A DNA stretch of 64,000 nt from Leptospiraceae bacterium (GTDB lineage: Bacteria; Spirochaetota; Leptospiria; Turneriellales; Turneriellaceae). The position numbers and the translations under genes are program-made. The stretch spans positions 124,001 through 188,000 of the forward strand of contig JANWWS010000013.1 of the NCBI GenBank assembly GCA_025055765.1, in the 5' to 3' direction. Every line of letters begins with the position of its first letter. The stretch's first letter is position 1. Below the pieces are notes generated by a model. The model did no database searches. It was given only the letters and a program-made list of their open reading frames with translations, and was not told the origin of the DNA. Shown here one piece after another: positions 30,727-39,337 of the stretch.

Positions 30727-33051
30727 ATGTCAAGTTTTTTGTTTACTCTATGTTTTCTGCTTTGCTCATGCAAAAAGGAAATGCGCCTGCCCCTTCTCGT
30801 TCTATGGATAGTTATTTTCCCACCTACCCTAGCTTTTGAGAGAGTCCTGGTCACAGCGGGCAGCAGGATAAACATCGTGGGCAATCTTTACATATGGCAA
30901 GGCACGATGGCAGATTCGCCGGAGCCCCCTCTTTCTCACGGCCATTGGCAAAAGGTAGATTCTGATGTAAAAAAGGAGTATTTCCCTTTGCTTTACCCTA
31001 AAAACCCCGCATGGCTTTTTTTTGAGCTTGAGGGGCGAGACAGAGTTATAAAAGACTACATCCTGGAGGTTCCATACCCTAACATTTATGATATACGTAT
31101 TTTTGTCTTTGATGAAAAGGGGCTCGTATTCTCCAACTACTCAGGTAGTCGCTATGCCTTTCACCAAAGACCGATTTCGGACCGCCATTTTGTCTATCCC
31201 ATAGATTTGCCATACAAGAAAAGATTAAGGGTTTATCTCTACATACATAGTCTTGCCTCCCTACGCCTTGCGCTTTATATTTGCGATTCCAAATTATTTT
31301 ACGAGGGTAAAATAAAAGAAAATATCTTTTATTTTACACTATTTGGTCTCGCCTTAAGTCTTATCCTCTACAACACTATCTTTTTTGTTCGCTTTTGGGA
31401 CAAGAACTACCTCATATATGTGCTCTATGCTATTTCTTTTGTTTTGGTGCTTTTTCGTATCTCGGGTTTCGGATACCAATATCTTTGGCCAAGCTACCCA
31501 CTGATACAAATCTATAGTTTTCCCTTTCTGGCAATTCTGGTTTCCCTTCTCCTAAATATCTTCCTCCAATCTTTTTTGGGTCTTTTTAAAGGACCTCTCT
31601 TTACTCGCCTAAGCTCTTATCTTGTCTACTACCTGGCTCTGCCCGTATTCTCGGTAATCTTCTTTTTATCGATAGCCACAGCGTACAGGATAATTCTTCT
31701 CTACTCTGGTCTCGTACTCGTCAATGGCCTAATTCTTGCCTTAACAGGGCTGGCTCTGGGGCGCCGTGGTTCTATTATGATCTTGACCGCTTTTTCCTTT
31801 CCTCTCATGGGGGGGATTCTCAACATTTTACGATTCTTCGACATTTTACCCCCTGTTTTTGCCTACGAATATCTCTTTTATGGGAGTTCTCTGTGGGAGC
31901 TCTTTTTCTTTTCTATGGCTCTTTCCGACCGCTTTGCCCGACTTGAGGCTGAAAAAAGGGAAATAGAGAGTCGGGCACGGGAACGCAGTTTATTTTTTTC
32001 TGCCATTGGCCATGACTTACGCCAGCCACTAAACATTTTGTTAGGCTACTCACAAGAATTACAGCAAAACAAAGATATTACGTTATGGCAGGAACTCCTA
32101 CCCAAAATAACTTCCTCGGCCAGTACTTTAGCAGCGCTGGCTGAGGATGTCTTGGAATACGACCGCCTAGAAAGAGGGGAGCTAGCCCTCGAATTTTCTC
32201 TAACGAAAATTGACGAGGACTTATTTTTGCCCTTACGAGAGATGTTTTACAACAAAGCCCAATCAAAAGGACTCACTCTTTTATTTGAAAGCGAGGCCAC
32301 AAGACCTTACTTGGCTGATAAAGGTCGTATCTTGCGCATTTTAATAAATCTTGTCTCAAACGCGGTTAAATATACCGAAAAGGGGGGCATTCTTGTTTCC
32401 TTTCGGGAAAAAACCGTAAGGGACCAAATTCTTGGTGAATTTTCGATTAAAGATACGGGGATTGGCATGAGCGAGGAAGAACTAAAACTCATCTTTAAAC
32501 CCTATGTTCGTGTTGGCAAATACAAAGATGACCCCTCATACGGGGCTGGATTAGGCCTTGTTATTGTGAAAAAACTTGTGGAGCTTATGCGGGGCGAACT
32601 AAGCGTTGAAAGCGAGCGAGGGATTGGCAGTGTCTTTGTTTTTCGGCTTCCCTTGAAACCCTTCCCAGAGGCAGAGGGAAGAGAAGGCCAAACCAAGAGC
32701 CTAAAGCTAAGAAAGATACTCATTGTTGACGACGATCCAGATCAAATCGAGCTCCTTACCCGCCGACTTGGCGGATGGGGTCTCACTTGCTATAGTATTC
32801 GTTCCCTCGAGGAGGTAGCAAGCATACCCCCTGATGTGGAGTTAGCCTTGATTGACCTTCATCTTGGTCGCCATGATGGTCGCATGGTTGCGCAAAAACT
32901 TCGGGAGAAACTCCCCCATCTTTTCGTGATTTTTATTACAGGAAGTGAAGAGATCCTCCAAGAGAAAGCAGAGGGGCCCACCCTTGCTATTTTACAAAAA
33001 CCTCTTTCTTTTGGGAAGCTCTTTGAAATCTTACAAAAACATTTTAGCTAG
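30727..33051 (+). CDS. 7TM-DISM hybrid histidine kinase
   Basis: The protein has a periplasmic 7TMR-DISMED2-like domain (about 40-195), seven membrane helices (about 198-400), a short coil and a complete kinase and receiver set. HisKA: SAIGHDLRQPL with His429. HATPase: ILINLVSNAVKYTEKGG (N box), KDTGIGMS (G1) and GAGLGLVIVKKLVELMRG (G2). Receiver (about 663-774): ILIVDDDPDQ, phosphoacceptor Asp710 in LALIDLHLG, and Lys758 in QKP. So it autophosphorylates and can pass phosphate to its own receiver. The ATG 30781 (MRLPLLVLWIVI) gives a cleaner signal peptide than 30727, so the start is uncertain. No separate phosphotransfer protein or regulator lies close by. Confidence 0.9.
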   Translation: MSSFLFTLCFLLCSCKKEMRLPLLVLWIVIFPPTLAFERVLVTAGSRINIVGNLYIWQGTMADSPEPPLSHGHWQKVDSDVKKEYFPLLYPKNPAWLFFELEGRDRVIKDYILEVPYPNIYDIRIFVFDEKGLVFSNYSGSRYAFHQRPISDRHFVYPIDLPYKKRLRVYLYIHSLASLRLALYICDSKLFYEGKIKENIFYFTLFGLALSLILYNTIFFVRFWDKNYLIYVLYAISFVLVLFRISGFGYQYLWPSYPLIQIYSFPFLAILVSLLLNIFLQSFLGLFKGPLFTRLSSYLVYYLALPVFSVIFFLSIATAYRIILLYSGLVLVNGLILALTGLALGRRGSIMILTAFSFPLMGGILNILRFFDILPPVFAYEYLFYGSSLWELFFFSMALSDRFARLEAEKREIESRARERSLFFSAIGHDLRQPLNILLGYSQELQQNKDITLWQELLPKITSSASTLAALAEDVLEYDRLERGELALEFSLTKIDEDLFLPLREMFYNKAQSKGLTLLFESEATRPYLADKGRILRILINLVSNAVKYTEKGGILVSFREKTVRDQILGEFSIKDTGIGMSEEELKLIFKPYVRVGKYKDDPSYGAGLGLVIVKKLVELMRGELSVESERGIGSVFVFRLPLKPFPEAEGREGQTKSLKLRKILIVDDDPDQIELLTRRLGGWGLTCYSIRSLEEVASIPPDVELALIDLHLGRHDGRMVAQKLREKLPHLFVIFITGSEEILQEKAEGPTLAILQKPLSFGKLFEILQKHFS

Positions 33052-34225
33052 AAGCTTTGGTGTTTGCTAAAGACCGTGCTTTTTTCAAGTACCCTAGTGC
33101 GAGATAAACGCCAAGGCCCACGATAAGAACCGCAAGCGAAAGTAGAGGTCGGTAAAAGAGCCAGGCCAAAGCCACAGTGAGACTTGCTAAAACTATAGAC
33201 ACAGCCAAAGCTGCCACGGAAAGGCCGAGTCCCACAAGAGAACCCAGTAGCGGGATGAAATCCACAAGCTTTTGCAAGGGATTAATTATGAGACTCAAAC
33301 CAATAAAGAGAAGAAGCCACCCCAGGAAACGCAAAAGCCAGGTTGTCAAGCGGTTTTGTCGTTTGGCCTCGGCAAAGAGATTTTCTGGTGGCAATATCCC
33401 GGCTGATGCCAAAGAAAGACTTGCTCCCGAAGAAGCTACATAAGGGACGAGGTTATCCCCTTGCAATACGGCTATCACACTTGCTTCTTTGGGATAAGCC
33501 ACCTCAAGGCTTATGCGATAATCACCTATCTTGGGATTTTGAGGATCCTCGCCTACGTAGAGCTTTCCCCCCTCAATGGAGGTTTTTGTTTTTATCTTTA
33601 TGTTCGAGATAAGATTTTCCTCCAAGTGATAGCTTTCCCACTGGGCAATTTTCATGATTTGCTCTTGATTAAGCCGGTAGACCCCTAATCTTGCTTCTGG
33701 AGAATAAAAAATTTCCTGCGAATAAATTTTCTGCGGGTTTTCATGACCTTGTTTTTTCTTAAAATTCGACGAATCAATTGCCGAAGAAGACCATACCTTC
33801 TCGTAGGTGCATTCCGTAATTACCTCTTCTCCCCCACCTAGTTTTTGTTCTCTTTTTGTGGTGCATTTCTCGGCCCACTGGTACATTTCCACAAGTCGCC
33901 TAAGGGCGAGCACTCCGTTGACAACCACACCAAGTAGGGGATCACGTACATCACCTACGACACTTACCTTTCCCGAAACATAGACAAGCTTACCTTCGAG
34001 CGCAGAGTCAATTTTCTCAAGAGGGGCTCGTACATACTCCTTTTGGGCCTCCTTTAGAGTTTTATACTCATCGACAGAGCGGCCCTCATTGCACCACAAG
34101 AGAAGAAGCGAGATAGGTATGAGAATAAGTCCGGTAAGAACCCCCCCTAACGAGCTCTGTAATTTCTGAAAATAAGATATGCTCTCTTTTTCTCGGTATA
34201 TCTCCTCTTGACTCTGCTCTGCCAT
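33044..34225 (-). CDS. TMEM43-like membrane protein
   Basis: This is a bacterial member of the TMEM43/LUMA family. Residues about 30-50 are one membrane helix, a large loop follows (about 50-275, with a GKLVYVSGKVSVVGDVRDPLLGV segment and a WAEKCTTKREQKLGG segment), and four helices close it (about 285-380). The long loop between the first helix and the C-terminal helix bundle is the family layout; the function in bacteria is unknown. I use the ATG at 34223-34225 (MAEQSQEEIYREKES); the longer frame to 34372 runs into the divergent SDR gene. The end overlaps the end of the hybrid kinase gene by 8 bp. Confidence 0.8.
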   Translation of the reverse strand: MAEQSQEEIYREKESISYFQKLQSSLGGVLTGLILIPISLLLLWCNEGRSVDEYKTLKEAQKEYVRAPLEKIDSALEGKLVYVSGKVSVVGDVRDPLLGVVVNGVLALRRLVEMYQWAEKCTTKREQKLGGGEEVITECTYEKVWSSSAIDSSNFKKKQGHENPQKIYSQEIFYSPEARLGVYRLNQEQIMKIAQWESYHLEENLISNIKIKTKTSIEGGKLYVGEDPQNPKIGDYRISLEVAYPKEASVIAVLQGDNLVPYVASSGASLSLASAGILPPENLFAEAKRQNRLTTWLLRFLGWLLLFIGLSLIINPLQKLVDFIPLLGSLVGLGLSVAALAVSIVLASLTVALAWLFYRPLLSLAVLIVGLGVYLALGYLKKARSLANTKASS

Positions 34226-34307
34226 ATCGAAAACTACCAATATATCCGTTGGTGCCCTTGGCAAGCAAAAATATTCGACAATTTGTCCTAGTATACAAAA
34301 ACCTCCT

Positions 34308-35114
34308 ATGCGGCAGGGCTGGGCTCTCATTACAGGAGCTTCGTCAGGCATAGGGCGGGAACTAGCGTACATTTTAGCAAAGGAGCGTTACGATTTAGTT
34401 CTCGTAGCCCGGCGCAAAGCACTACTTGAGGGGTTAAAAAATGAATTAAAGAAATTACATCCACCTCTTAGTGTGGAAATCCTGCCTTACGATTTAGCTA
34501 AACCAGAAACCCCCGCAAGAATTTTCAAAGAACTTAAGCGAAAGAAAATCCGCATTCAGTTTTTAGTAAACAACGCTGGTTTTGGCACAAGCGGTCCCTT
34601 TGCAGAAGCCAACCTGCAACGCGAACTAGAACTTATTGATGTAAATATCCGTTCCTTAGTTGAGTTAACCCACCTTTTAATCCCCGATATGCTGCGCTAT
34701 AAAGAAGGTATCATCCTCAATGTGGCATCAACAGCTGCCTTTTTACCGGGCAGCTTTATGGCCAATTATTATGCCTCGAAAGCCTATGTGTTACATTTTA
34801 GTGAAGCCTTGGCAGAGGAACTACGGCCCTACGGTGTGAAAGTCTCGGCCCTGTGTCCTGGCCCCACAGCTACCGAGTTTTTTGAGGTAGCTGGTAGTGC
34901 CCAAAGCCTTATTGCCAAGGGTAAACTAGCCCCCCTTATGTCTGCCAAAGAGGTCGCTGAGATAGGTTACCGCTCTGCCGTAAAAGGTAAGGTCGTGGTG
35001 ATTGCTGGTTTTACCAATAAAGTGCTTATACAATTAGTGCGCCTCTCACCCCGTTTTTTGCTGCGCAAAATAACAGCTCTTCTAAATAAACCAAGAGAGA
35101 GAACTAGACCATAG
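34308..35114 (+). CDS. Short-chain dehydrogenase/reductase (SDR)
   Basis: This is a classical NAD(P)-dependent SDR in 268 residues. The cofactor loop is TGASSGIG (9-16), then NNAG (88-91) and the catalytic set Ser141 and YASK (155-158). RRK after the first beta strand suggests NADPH. The C-terminus has a weakly hydrophobic tail. The substrate cannot be told; members like this act on fatty or sugar alcohols. It lies 4 bp before the DksA-like gene. Confidence 0.9.
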   Translation: MRQGWALITGASSGIGRELAYILAKERYDLVLVARRKALLEGLKNELKKLHPPLSVEILPYDLAKPETPARIFKELKRKKIRIQFLVNNAGFGTSGPFAEANLQRELELIDVNIRSLVELTHLLIPDMLRYKEGIILNVASTAAFLPGSFMANYYASKAYVLHFSEALAEELRPYGVKVSALCPGPTATEFFEVAGSAQSLIAKGKLAPLMSAKEVAEIGYRSAVKGKVVVIAGFTNKVLIQLVRLSPRFLLRKITALLNKPRERTRP

Positions 35115-35118
35115 CTTC

Positions 35119-35460
35119 ATGCACCACCTTATGGACACAGAAGAGATACGAAGAATGCTACAAACAAAAAAAGAAGAGCTTGAAAAAAGGCTCCTTGCCA
35201 TTGAAGAAGACAAAGAGAGAAAAAAGGACCCTCTCGTAAGTGATTTAGACGACCAAGCTATTCAAAGGGAAAATGATCCGGTGATCGATGCCTTAGATGA
35301 GACCTTGCGCCAAGAGCTACGGCAAATTGAACATGCCCTTTATCGGCTAGATATGGGGAATTATCATATCTGCAGCCACTGCGGGGAAATTATCGGGGAG
35401 GAGAGACGAAAGGCCCTTCCCTATACTACTTTATGTATAAGGTGTGCCCATGAAACTTAA
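35119..35460 (+). CDS. DksA/TraR-family zinc-finger protein
   Basis: The protein binds RNA polymerase through its secondary channel and modulates transcription with ppGpp in the better-known members. The four zinc ligands are Cys85, Cys88, Cys106 and Cys109 (CSHCGEII and CIRCA), and a helical hairpin precedes them (residues about 10-78). At 113 residues it is the short form, and the DxxDA tip residues of E. coli DksA are only partly matched (LDDQAIQREND). ATG 35131 is an alternative start. It is coupled to GH31 (11 bp overlap). Confidence 0.85.
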   Translation: MHHLMDTEEIRRMLQTKKEELEKRLLAIEEDKERKKDPLVSDLDDQAIQRENDPVIDALDETLRQELRQIEHALYRLDMGNYHICSHCGEIIGEERRKALPYTTLCIRCAHET

Positions 35461-37744
35461 AAAAGAGAACTTGCTTTTATCATTTTATGGAGAAAATTGT
35501 TGCCGACTTTCCCTTGGACCCTCAAAGACTTTCCCTTCCTCTATTGCACTTGTGCCAAAGCTTTCAGAAAAACCCCAACACGTAGCTCAGGTCCTTAAAT
35601 CCCACAAGTGGCAAAAACAGCCACTTAAAGTAAGTTTTCAAAAAGAAAATTTTTCCTTTGAGATAAGCTATTCAAAAAACAAGCAAAACAACCAAATCAC
35701 AGGCCGTATTTTCGACCAGGTTGGTGGCTATCCGGCGTTGGCTATAGACTTTGAAAAAAACGATCGACTCATGGGACTAGGTGCCGCTGCCTCTGGTCTT
35801 TGGCGCAATGATACTAAGGCACGTCTCTTAAATATAGATACCGTCTTTTACCGTCGAGAGGGAGAAGCCTACTCTACCTTCCCTTTTTTATGGAAATTCA
35901 ACTCGAAGAGCAGCGCAGCTATATTTCTCCACACACCCCTCCCTCTGCGCTATGAAGGAGGTACCAGTGAGGCTGTCTTTTACTTTGAAAGATTTGATGA
36001 AAACGACTGCCTTGATATTTTCTTTTTCTTTGGCAATCCGGCGGAAATACTTGCTTCTTATGCCAAAATCACGGGTCTACCCTACCTGCCTCCCCTGTGG
36101 GCCCTTGGTTTTCACCAATCGCGTTGGTCATATAAAAGTGAGAAAAAGGTTCTCGAAATTGCCAAAAAAATGCGCGAGCATTCGATACCCTGCGATGCTA
36201 TTTACCTCGACATCCACTATATGCAAGACTACAAGGTTTTCACCTTTCATCCAAAGAACTTTTCCGACCCCAAGAAAATGACTAGCCAATTAGAAGAGAT
36301 GGGAATAAAAACCGTAGCCATCGTTGACCCTGGCGTCAAAGTGGAACATGGCTACCCCGTTTATGAGGAGGGACTAAAACACGATGTCTTTTGCAAGAAA
36401 AAAAATGGAGATGTCTACGTAGGTAAGGTTTGGCCTGGAAATAGCGTTTTTCCTGATTTTAGCCGAGAGGAAGTGCGCCACTTTTGGGCATCTTGGCATG
36501 ATGTGCTTTTTCGAAAAGGGATAAGAGGTATCTGGAACGACATGAACGACCCCGTGCTACAAATTGGTAAAGATTACGACCCCCTTGAGGAAGACATATG
36601 GCATAATGGGCAGGCCCATTATCGGGTACGTAATCTCTACGCCAATTACGAGGCGCTATCTAGTTGGGAGGGCTTTGAGCGCTATCTTCCAGGAGAAAGA
36701 CCCTTTATTTTAACCCGATCTGCCTTTTCGGGCATCCAACGCTATGCTGCCCTGTGGACGGGAGACAATCATTCGAGCTGGGAGCACCTACGGCTTAACC
36801 TTGAGCATGTGTTAAACCTCTCCCTCTCTGGCGTGCCTTTTTGTGGAGCCGACATAGGAGGTTTTGGGGGAGGTCCTGGCATAAGGGGGATTTTTAAATT
36901 CCGTAAAGACCGAGAACTTATGGCTCGCTGGCTTGAGCTTGGCTACCTTATGCCCTTCTTCCGCATGCATACAGTTCTCTATTCCTATGACCAGGAACCC
37001 TGGAGTTTTGGCGAAGAAATCTTACAAATTGCACGCAAGTACATCCGCCGCCGCTATCGCTTTTTACCCTACCTATACCTCCTTTTTCTGCAGGCCTCTA
37101 AGACTGGCGAGCCCATCGTAAGACCACTTCTATACGAATACCCCCACTTACAGGACGTAACAGAAAATCTCTTTTTGGTGGGGAAAAATCTCCTAGCGGC
37201 GGCGGTCCTCGAGAAGGGTCAAAGAGAAATGGAACTTACCCTGCCCGAGGGTCTCTGGTATCACTACGAAACAGGAGAACTTCTTGAAGGAAATAAAACC
37301 TACCGTATCTCCACACCCATAAATTCCCATCCTTTATTTGTGAGGGCAGGTACAGCTCTGCCAACAGCTGAACCTATGCGGAACACCTACGACACCTTGT
37401 CCTCCGGTCTTATTTGGGATGTCTTTCCTTCACAAAACATTTCTGGAGAATACTATTTAGATGATGGTAAATCTCCCTCGCCTAACCAATACTACCGTAT
37501 GGTTTTTTATGGCAAAGAAAAAAAAGGAGAGCTAGAAGTTACTTTAAAAGAAGAGAAAAAAGGATACGAGCCGAGTTTCGATAAAATCTTTGTGCGGTTA
37601 CCCCAAGGCTACAACACAGCCATATTCCAGGGTAAAGAAATCACCCCTCGCCTGGTTAGCCTACAAAGCGATGGCCGAGATATTCGTATTAGTGAATTCT
37701 TATTGCCTCGGCGCAGTGGCAAGATCACCTTTAAGAAAACCTAG
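35450..37744 (+). CDS. GH31 family glycoside hydrolase (alpha-glucosidase-like)
   Basis: The enzyme probably cleaves alpha-glucosides such as maltose or isomaltose oligomers in the cytoplasm; no signal peptide is visible. From the ATG at 35450 the protein is 764 residues, normal for GH31. PLWALGFHQSRWSYKSEKKVLEIA starts the catalytic barrel; the nucleophile Asp364 lies in GIWNDMNDP, where the acidic last residue is D instead of the usual E. ILTRSAFSGIQRYAALWTGDNHSSWEHL holds the acid/base region, and GADIGGFGG follows. A GTG six bases earlier is an alternative start. It shares an operon with SDR and the DksA-like gene. Confidence 0.92.
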   Translation: MKLKKENLLLSFYGENCCRLSLGPSKTFPSSIALVPKLSEKPQHVAQVLKSHKWQKQPLKVSFQKENFSFEISYSKNKQNNQITGRIFDQVGGYPALAIDFEKNDRLMGLGAAASGLWRNDTKARLLNIDTVFYRREGEAYSTFPFLWKFNSKSSAAIFLHTPLPLRYEGGTSEAVFYFERFDENDCLDIFFFFGNPAEILASYAKITGLPYLPPLWALGFHQSRWSYKSEKKVLEIAKKMREHSIPCDAIYLDIHYMQDYKVFTFHPKNFSDPKKMTSQLEEMGIKTVAIVDPGVKVEHGYPVYEEGLKHDVFCKKKNGDVYVGKVWPGNSVFPDFSREEVRHFWASWHDVLFRKGIRGIWNDMNDPVLQIGKDYDPLEEDIWHNGQAHYRVRNLYANYEALSSWEGFERYLPGERPFILTRSAFSGIQRYAALWTGDNHSSWEHLRLNLEHVLNLSLSGVPFCGADIGGFGGGPGIRGIFKFRKDRELMARWLELGYLMPFFRMHTVLYSYDQEPWSFGEEILQIARKYIRRRYRFLPYLYLLFLQASKTGEPIVRPLLYEYPHLQDVTENLFLVGKNLLAAAVLEKGQREMELTLPEGLWYHYETGELLEGNKTYRISTPINSHPLFVRAGTALPTAEPMRNTYDTLSSGLIWDVFPSQNISGEYYLDDGKSPSPNQYYRMVFYGKEKKGELEVTLKEEKKGYEPSFDKIFVRLPQGYNTAIFQGKEITPRLVSLQSDGRDIRISEFLLPRRSGKITFKKT

Positions 37745-38055
37745 GGATCATGGGCATAGGCACAGCCATAGCGCTCCCCTGTGTATTTCACTGTCGTCGT
37801 TCGCCCAAGTCCACCTACGGTTACCGTCTTTTCATCCTTGTTTAAGGTAAAGGAACTTATGGGAACCCATTGACGAGCATAGTTGTGACAAGCTTCTTCA
37901 CTTAAACCCTCTACAAAAAAGCACGAGCAAAACTCTTTAGCATAAAAAGCCGAAATAATTCCCGGAAATGACTTTATGTGCACCCAGTTTAGGGCGACAA
38001 AGCCTCCCACGAAAAGCACAAGCAGCACCACGAGCCATTTTACTACTTTCTTCAT
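37741..38055 (-). CDS. Hypothetical membrane-anchored protein after the serine hydrolase gene
   Basis: This 104-residue protein has one N-terminal hydrophobic segment (VVKWLVVLLVLFVGGFVALNW) and a soluble part with four cysteines (FCSCFF, EEACHNY, RYGCAY), which could form disulfides outside the membrane. I do not recognise it. It follows the serine hydrolase gene at 2 bp on the same strand, so it is likely its partner. It overlaps the GH31 stop by 4 bp. Confidence 0.7.
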   Translation of the reverse strand: MKKVVKWLVVLLVLFVGGFVALNWVHIKSFPGIISAFYAKEFCSCFFVEGLSEEACHNYARQWVPISSFTLNKDEKTVTVGGLGRTTTVKYTGERYGCAYAHDP

Positions 38056-38057
38056 AG

Positions 38058-39260
38058 TTACTTCCCTTCCTTTACACTTTCGCTAATAAGCCCAAGAAAA
38101 GTATTTACATCAAAACTACCATCACGGTCATCACCAGTGCGCACAATGACAAGATCCAGCGAGGGAATAACAAACAAGAACTGCCCCCAATGCCCTTCGG
38201 CCGCAAAGGTATCACGAGGGGCTCGAGGCCAAGGAGGTGCAACCCCACGCTCCGGAATCCCTAAGTTTAACCACCAATGAGCCCCAGGATTATCTTTGGC
38301 CAAGGTGGGAGTCAAAGGAGTGGTATAGTAAGCAGAGGCCATGGTCACTGTATATTTCACCCACCCTTCGGGTAAAACTCGTTTTTTGTCCCATACCCCG
38401 TCGTTTAAGTACAGAAAGCCAAACTTGGCTAGCTCCCTTGGGGGGAGATACATATACGAAGATGCCACAAAGGTACCTGACATATCACGCTCCATGGTGA
38501 CATGGCGCATACCCAAGATGTTGTAAAGCTCATCCCAAAAATAAGTCTGGTAACGCTCATCACCCAAGGCATGGCGAAGGGCAAGCGAGAGCAAGTTGGA
38601 TGTACCACTACTGTAATAAAAACGCTGGCCCGGTGGGTGCACCACCTCCTGCTCGGCTGCAAAGCGGCCCATATCTCTTCGACCACGAGTATAAAGCATG
38701 GCTATTACTAAGGACTTTAGCGGAGAGCTCTCATAGCCCTCATCCCAAAAAAGCCCCGAGCTCATCTCCAAAAGGTGCTTTATCTTAATATCTTTTTTTT
38801 CCGGAGTATTCATCTCCTGGACATACTTCCCAACGGAATCCTCAAGGCTTATTTTGCCATCCCGCACAGCAATACCAATCGCCGCATTAAGCACACTTTT
38901 GGTGTCTGACCAAATATGATGTTTGCGGTTTCTATCATAACCTCGGGCATATTCTTCATACACCAAATATCCATTTCGGATAATGACAACCCCATCGGTA
39001 CGAATCCCCGCACGGTTTTGCTCATCTCCCGTACGGGTAAAAGCATATTTTCTCACCTCAGCTAGCTTCGCCTCATCCATACCCAATTCGGCTGGCTTTT
39101 TTACCTTCCAATCTTGGGTGGGCCAATAATCTCTCTTTCGTGTGAAATATTCCTTTTTATAGGCCGTCTCGGGCTCAACGGGTTTCTGCTCTTTTGGTGC
39201 ACCGCAAAAAAAAGAAAGGGTAAGAAGACACCCCCCGATCACAACTTTCCTTTTCTTCAT
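38058..39260 (-). CDS. Beta-lactamase-family serine hydrolase, probable lipoprotein
   Basis: The protein has the class C beta-lactamase/D-Ala-D-Ala peptidase fold. IWSDTKSVL carries the SxxK motif, FYYSSGTSNLL the YxN-type motif, and AEGHWGQFLFV the KTG-like third box (HWG). The signal is MKKRKVVIGGCLLTLSFFCG, with the likely lipobox LSFFC at Cys19; an in-frame ATG at 39320 would place 20 charged residues before it, so I use 39260. The family includes esterases and peptidases; resistance to beta-lactams should not be assumed. It is the first gene of a two-gene unit. Confidence 0.85.
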   Translation of the reverse strand: MKKRKVVIGGCLLTLSFFCGAPKEQKPVEPETAYKKEYFTRKRDYWPTQDWKVKKPAELGMDEAKLAEVRKYAFTRTGDEQNRAGIRTDGVVIIRNGYLVYEEYARGYDRNRKHHIWSDTKSVLNAAIGIAVRDGKISLEDSVGKYVQEMNTPEKKDIKIKHLLEMSSGLFWDEGYESSPLKSLVIAMLYTRGRRDMGRFAAEQEVVHPPGQRFYYSSGTSNLLSLALRHALGDERYQTYFWDELYNILGMRHVTMERDMSGTFVASSYMYLPPRELAKFGFLYLNDGVWDKKRVLPEGWVKYTVTMASAYYTTPLTPTLAKDNPGAHWWLNLGIPERGVAPPWPRAPRDTFAAEGHWGQFLFVIPSLDLVIVRTGDDRDGSFDVNTFLGLISESVKEGK

Positions 39261-39337
39261 AAGAGGGTGCTTAACCTTGTCACTCCTTTTGTCAAACCTT
39301 TTTGTCCTTTTTTGCTTCATGAAGACATATTAAGGGC

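Noticed and set aside
34226-34372. N-terminal extension of the TMEM43-like protein
   Set aside because: The extra 49 residues overlap the divergent SDR gene and are not like the family; the internal ATG at 34225 fits.
38058-39260. Beta-lactam resistance gene
   Set aside because: The fold matches the beta-lactamase family, but the lipoprotein signal and the neighbour suggest a housekeeping esterase or peptidase; activity on beta-lactams has no support.
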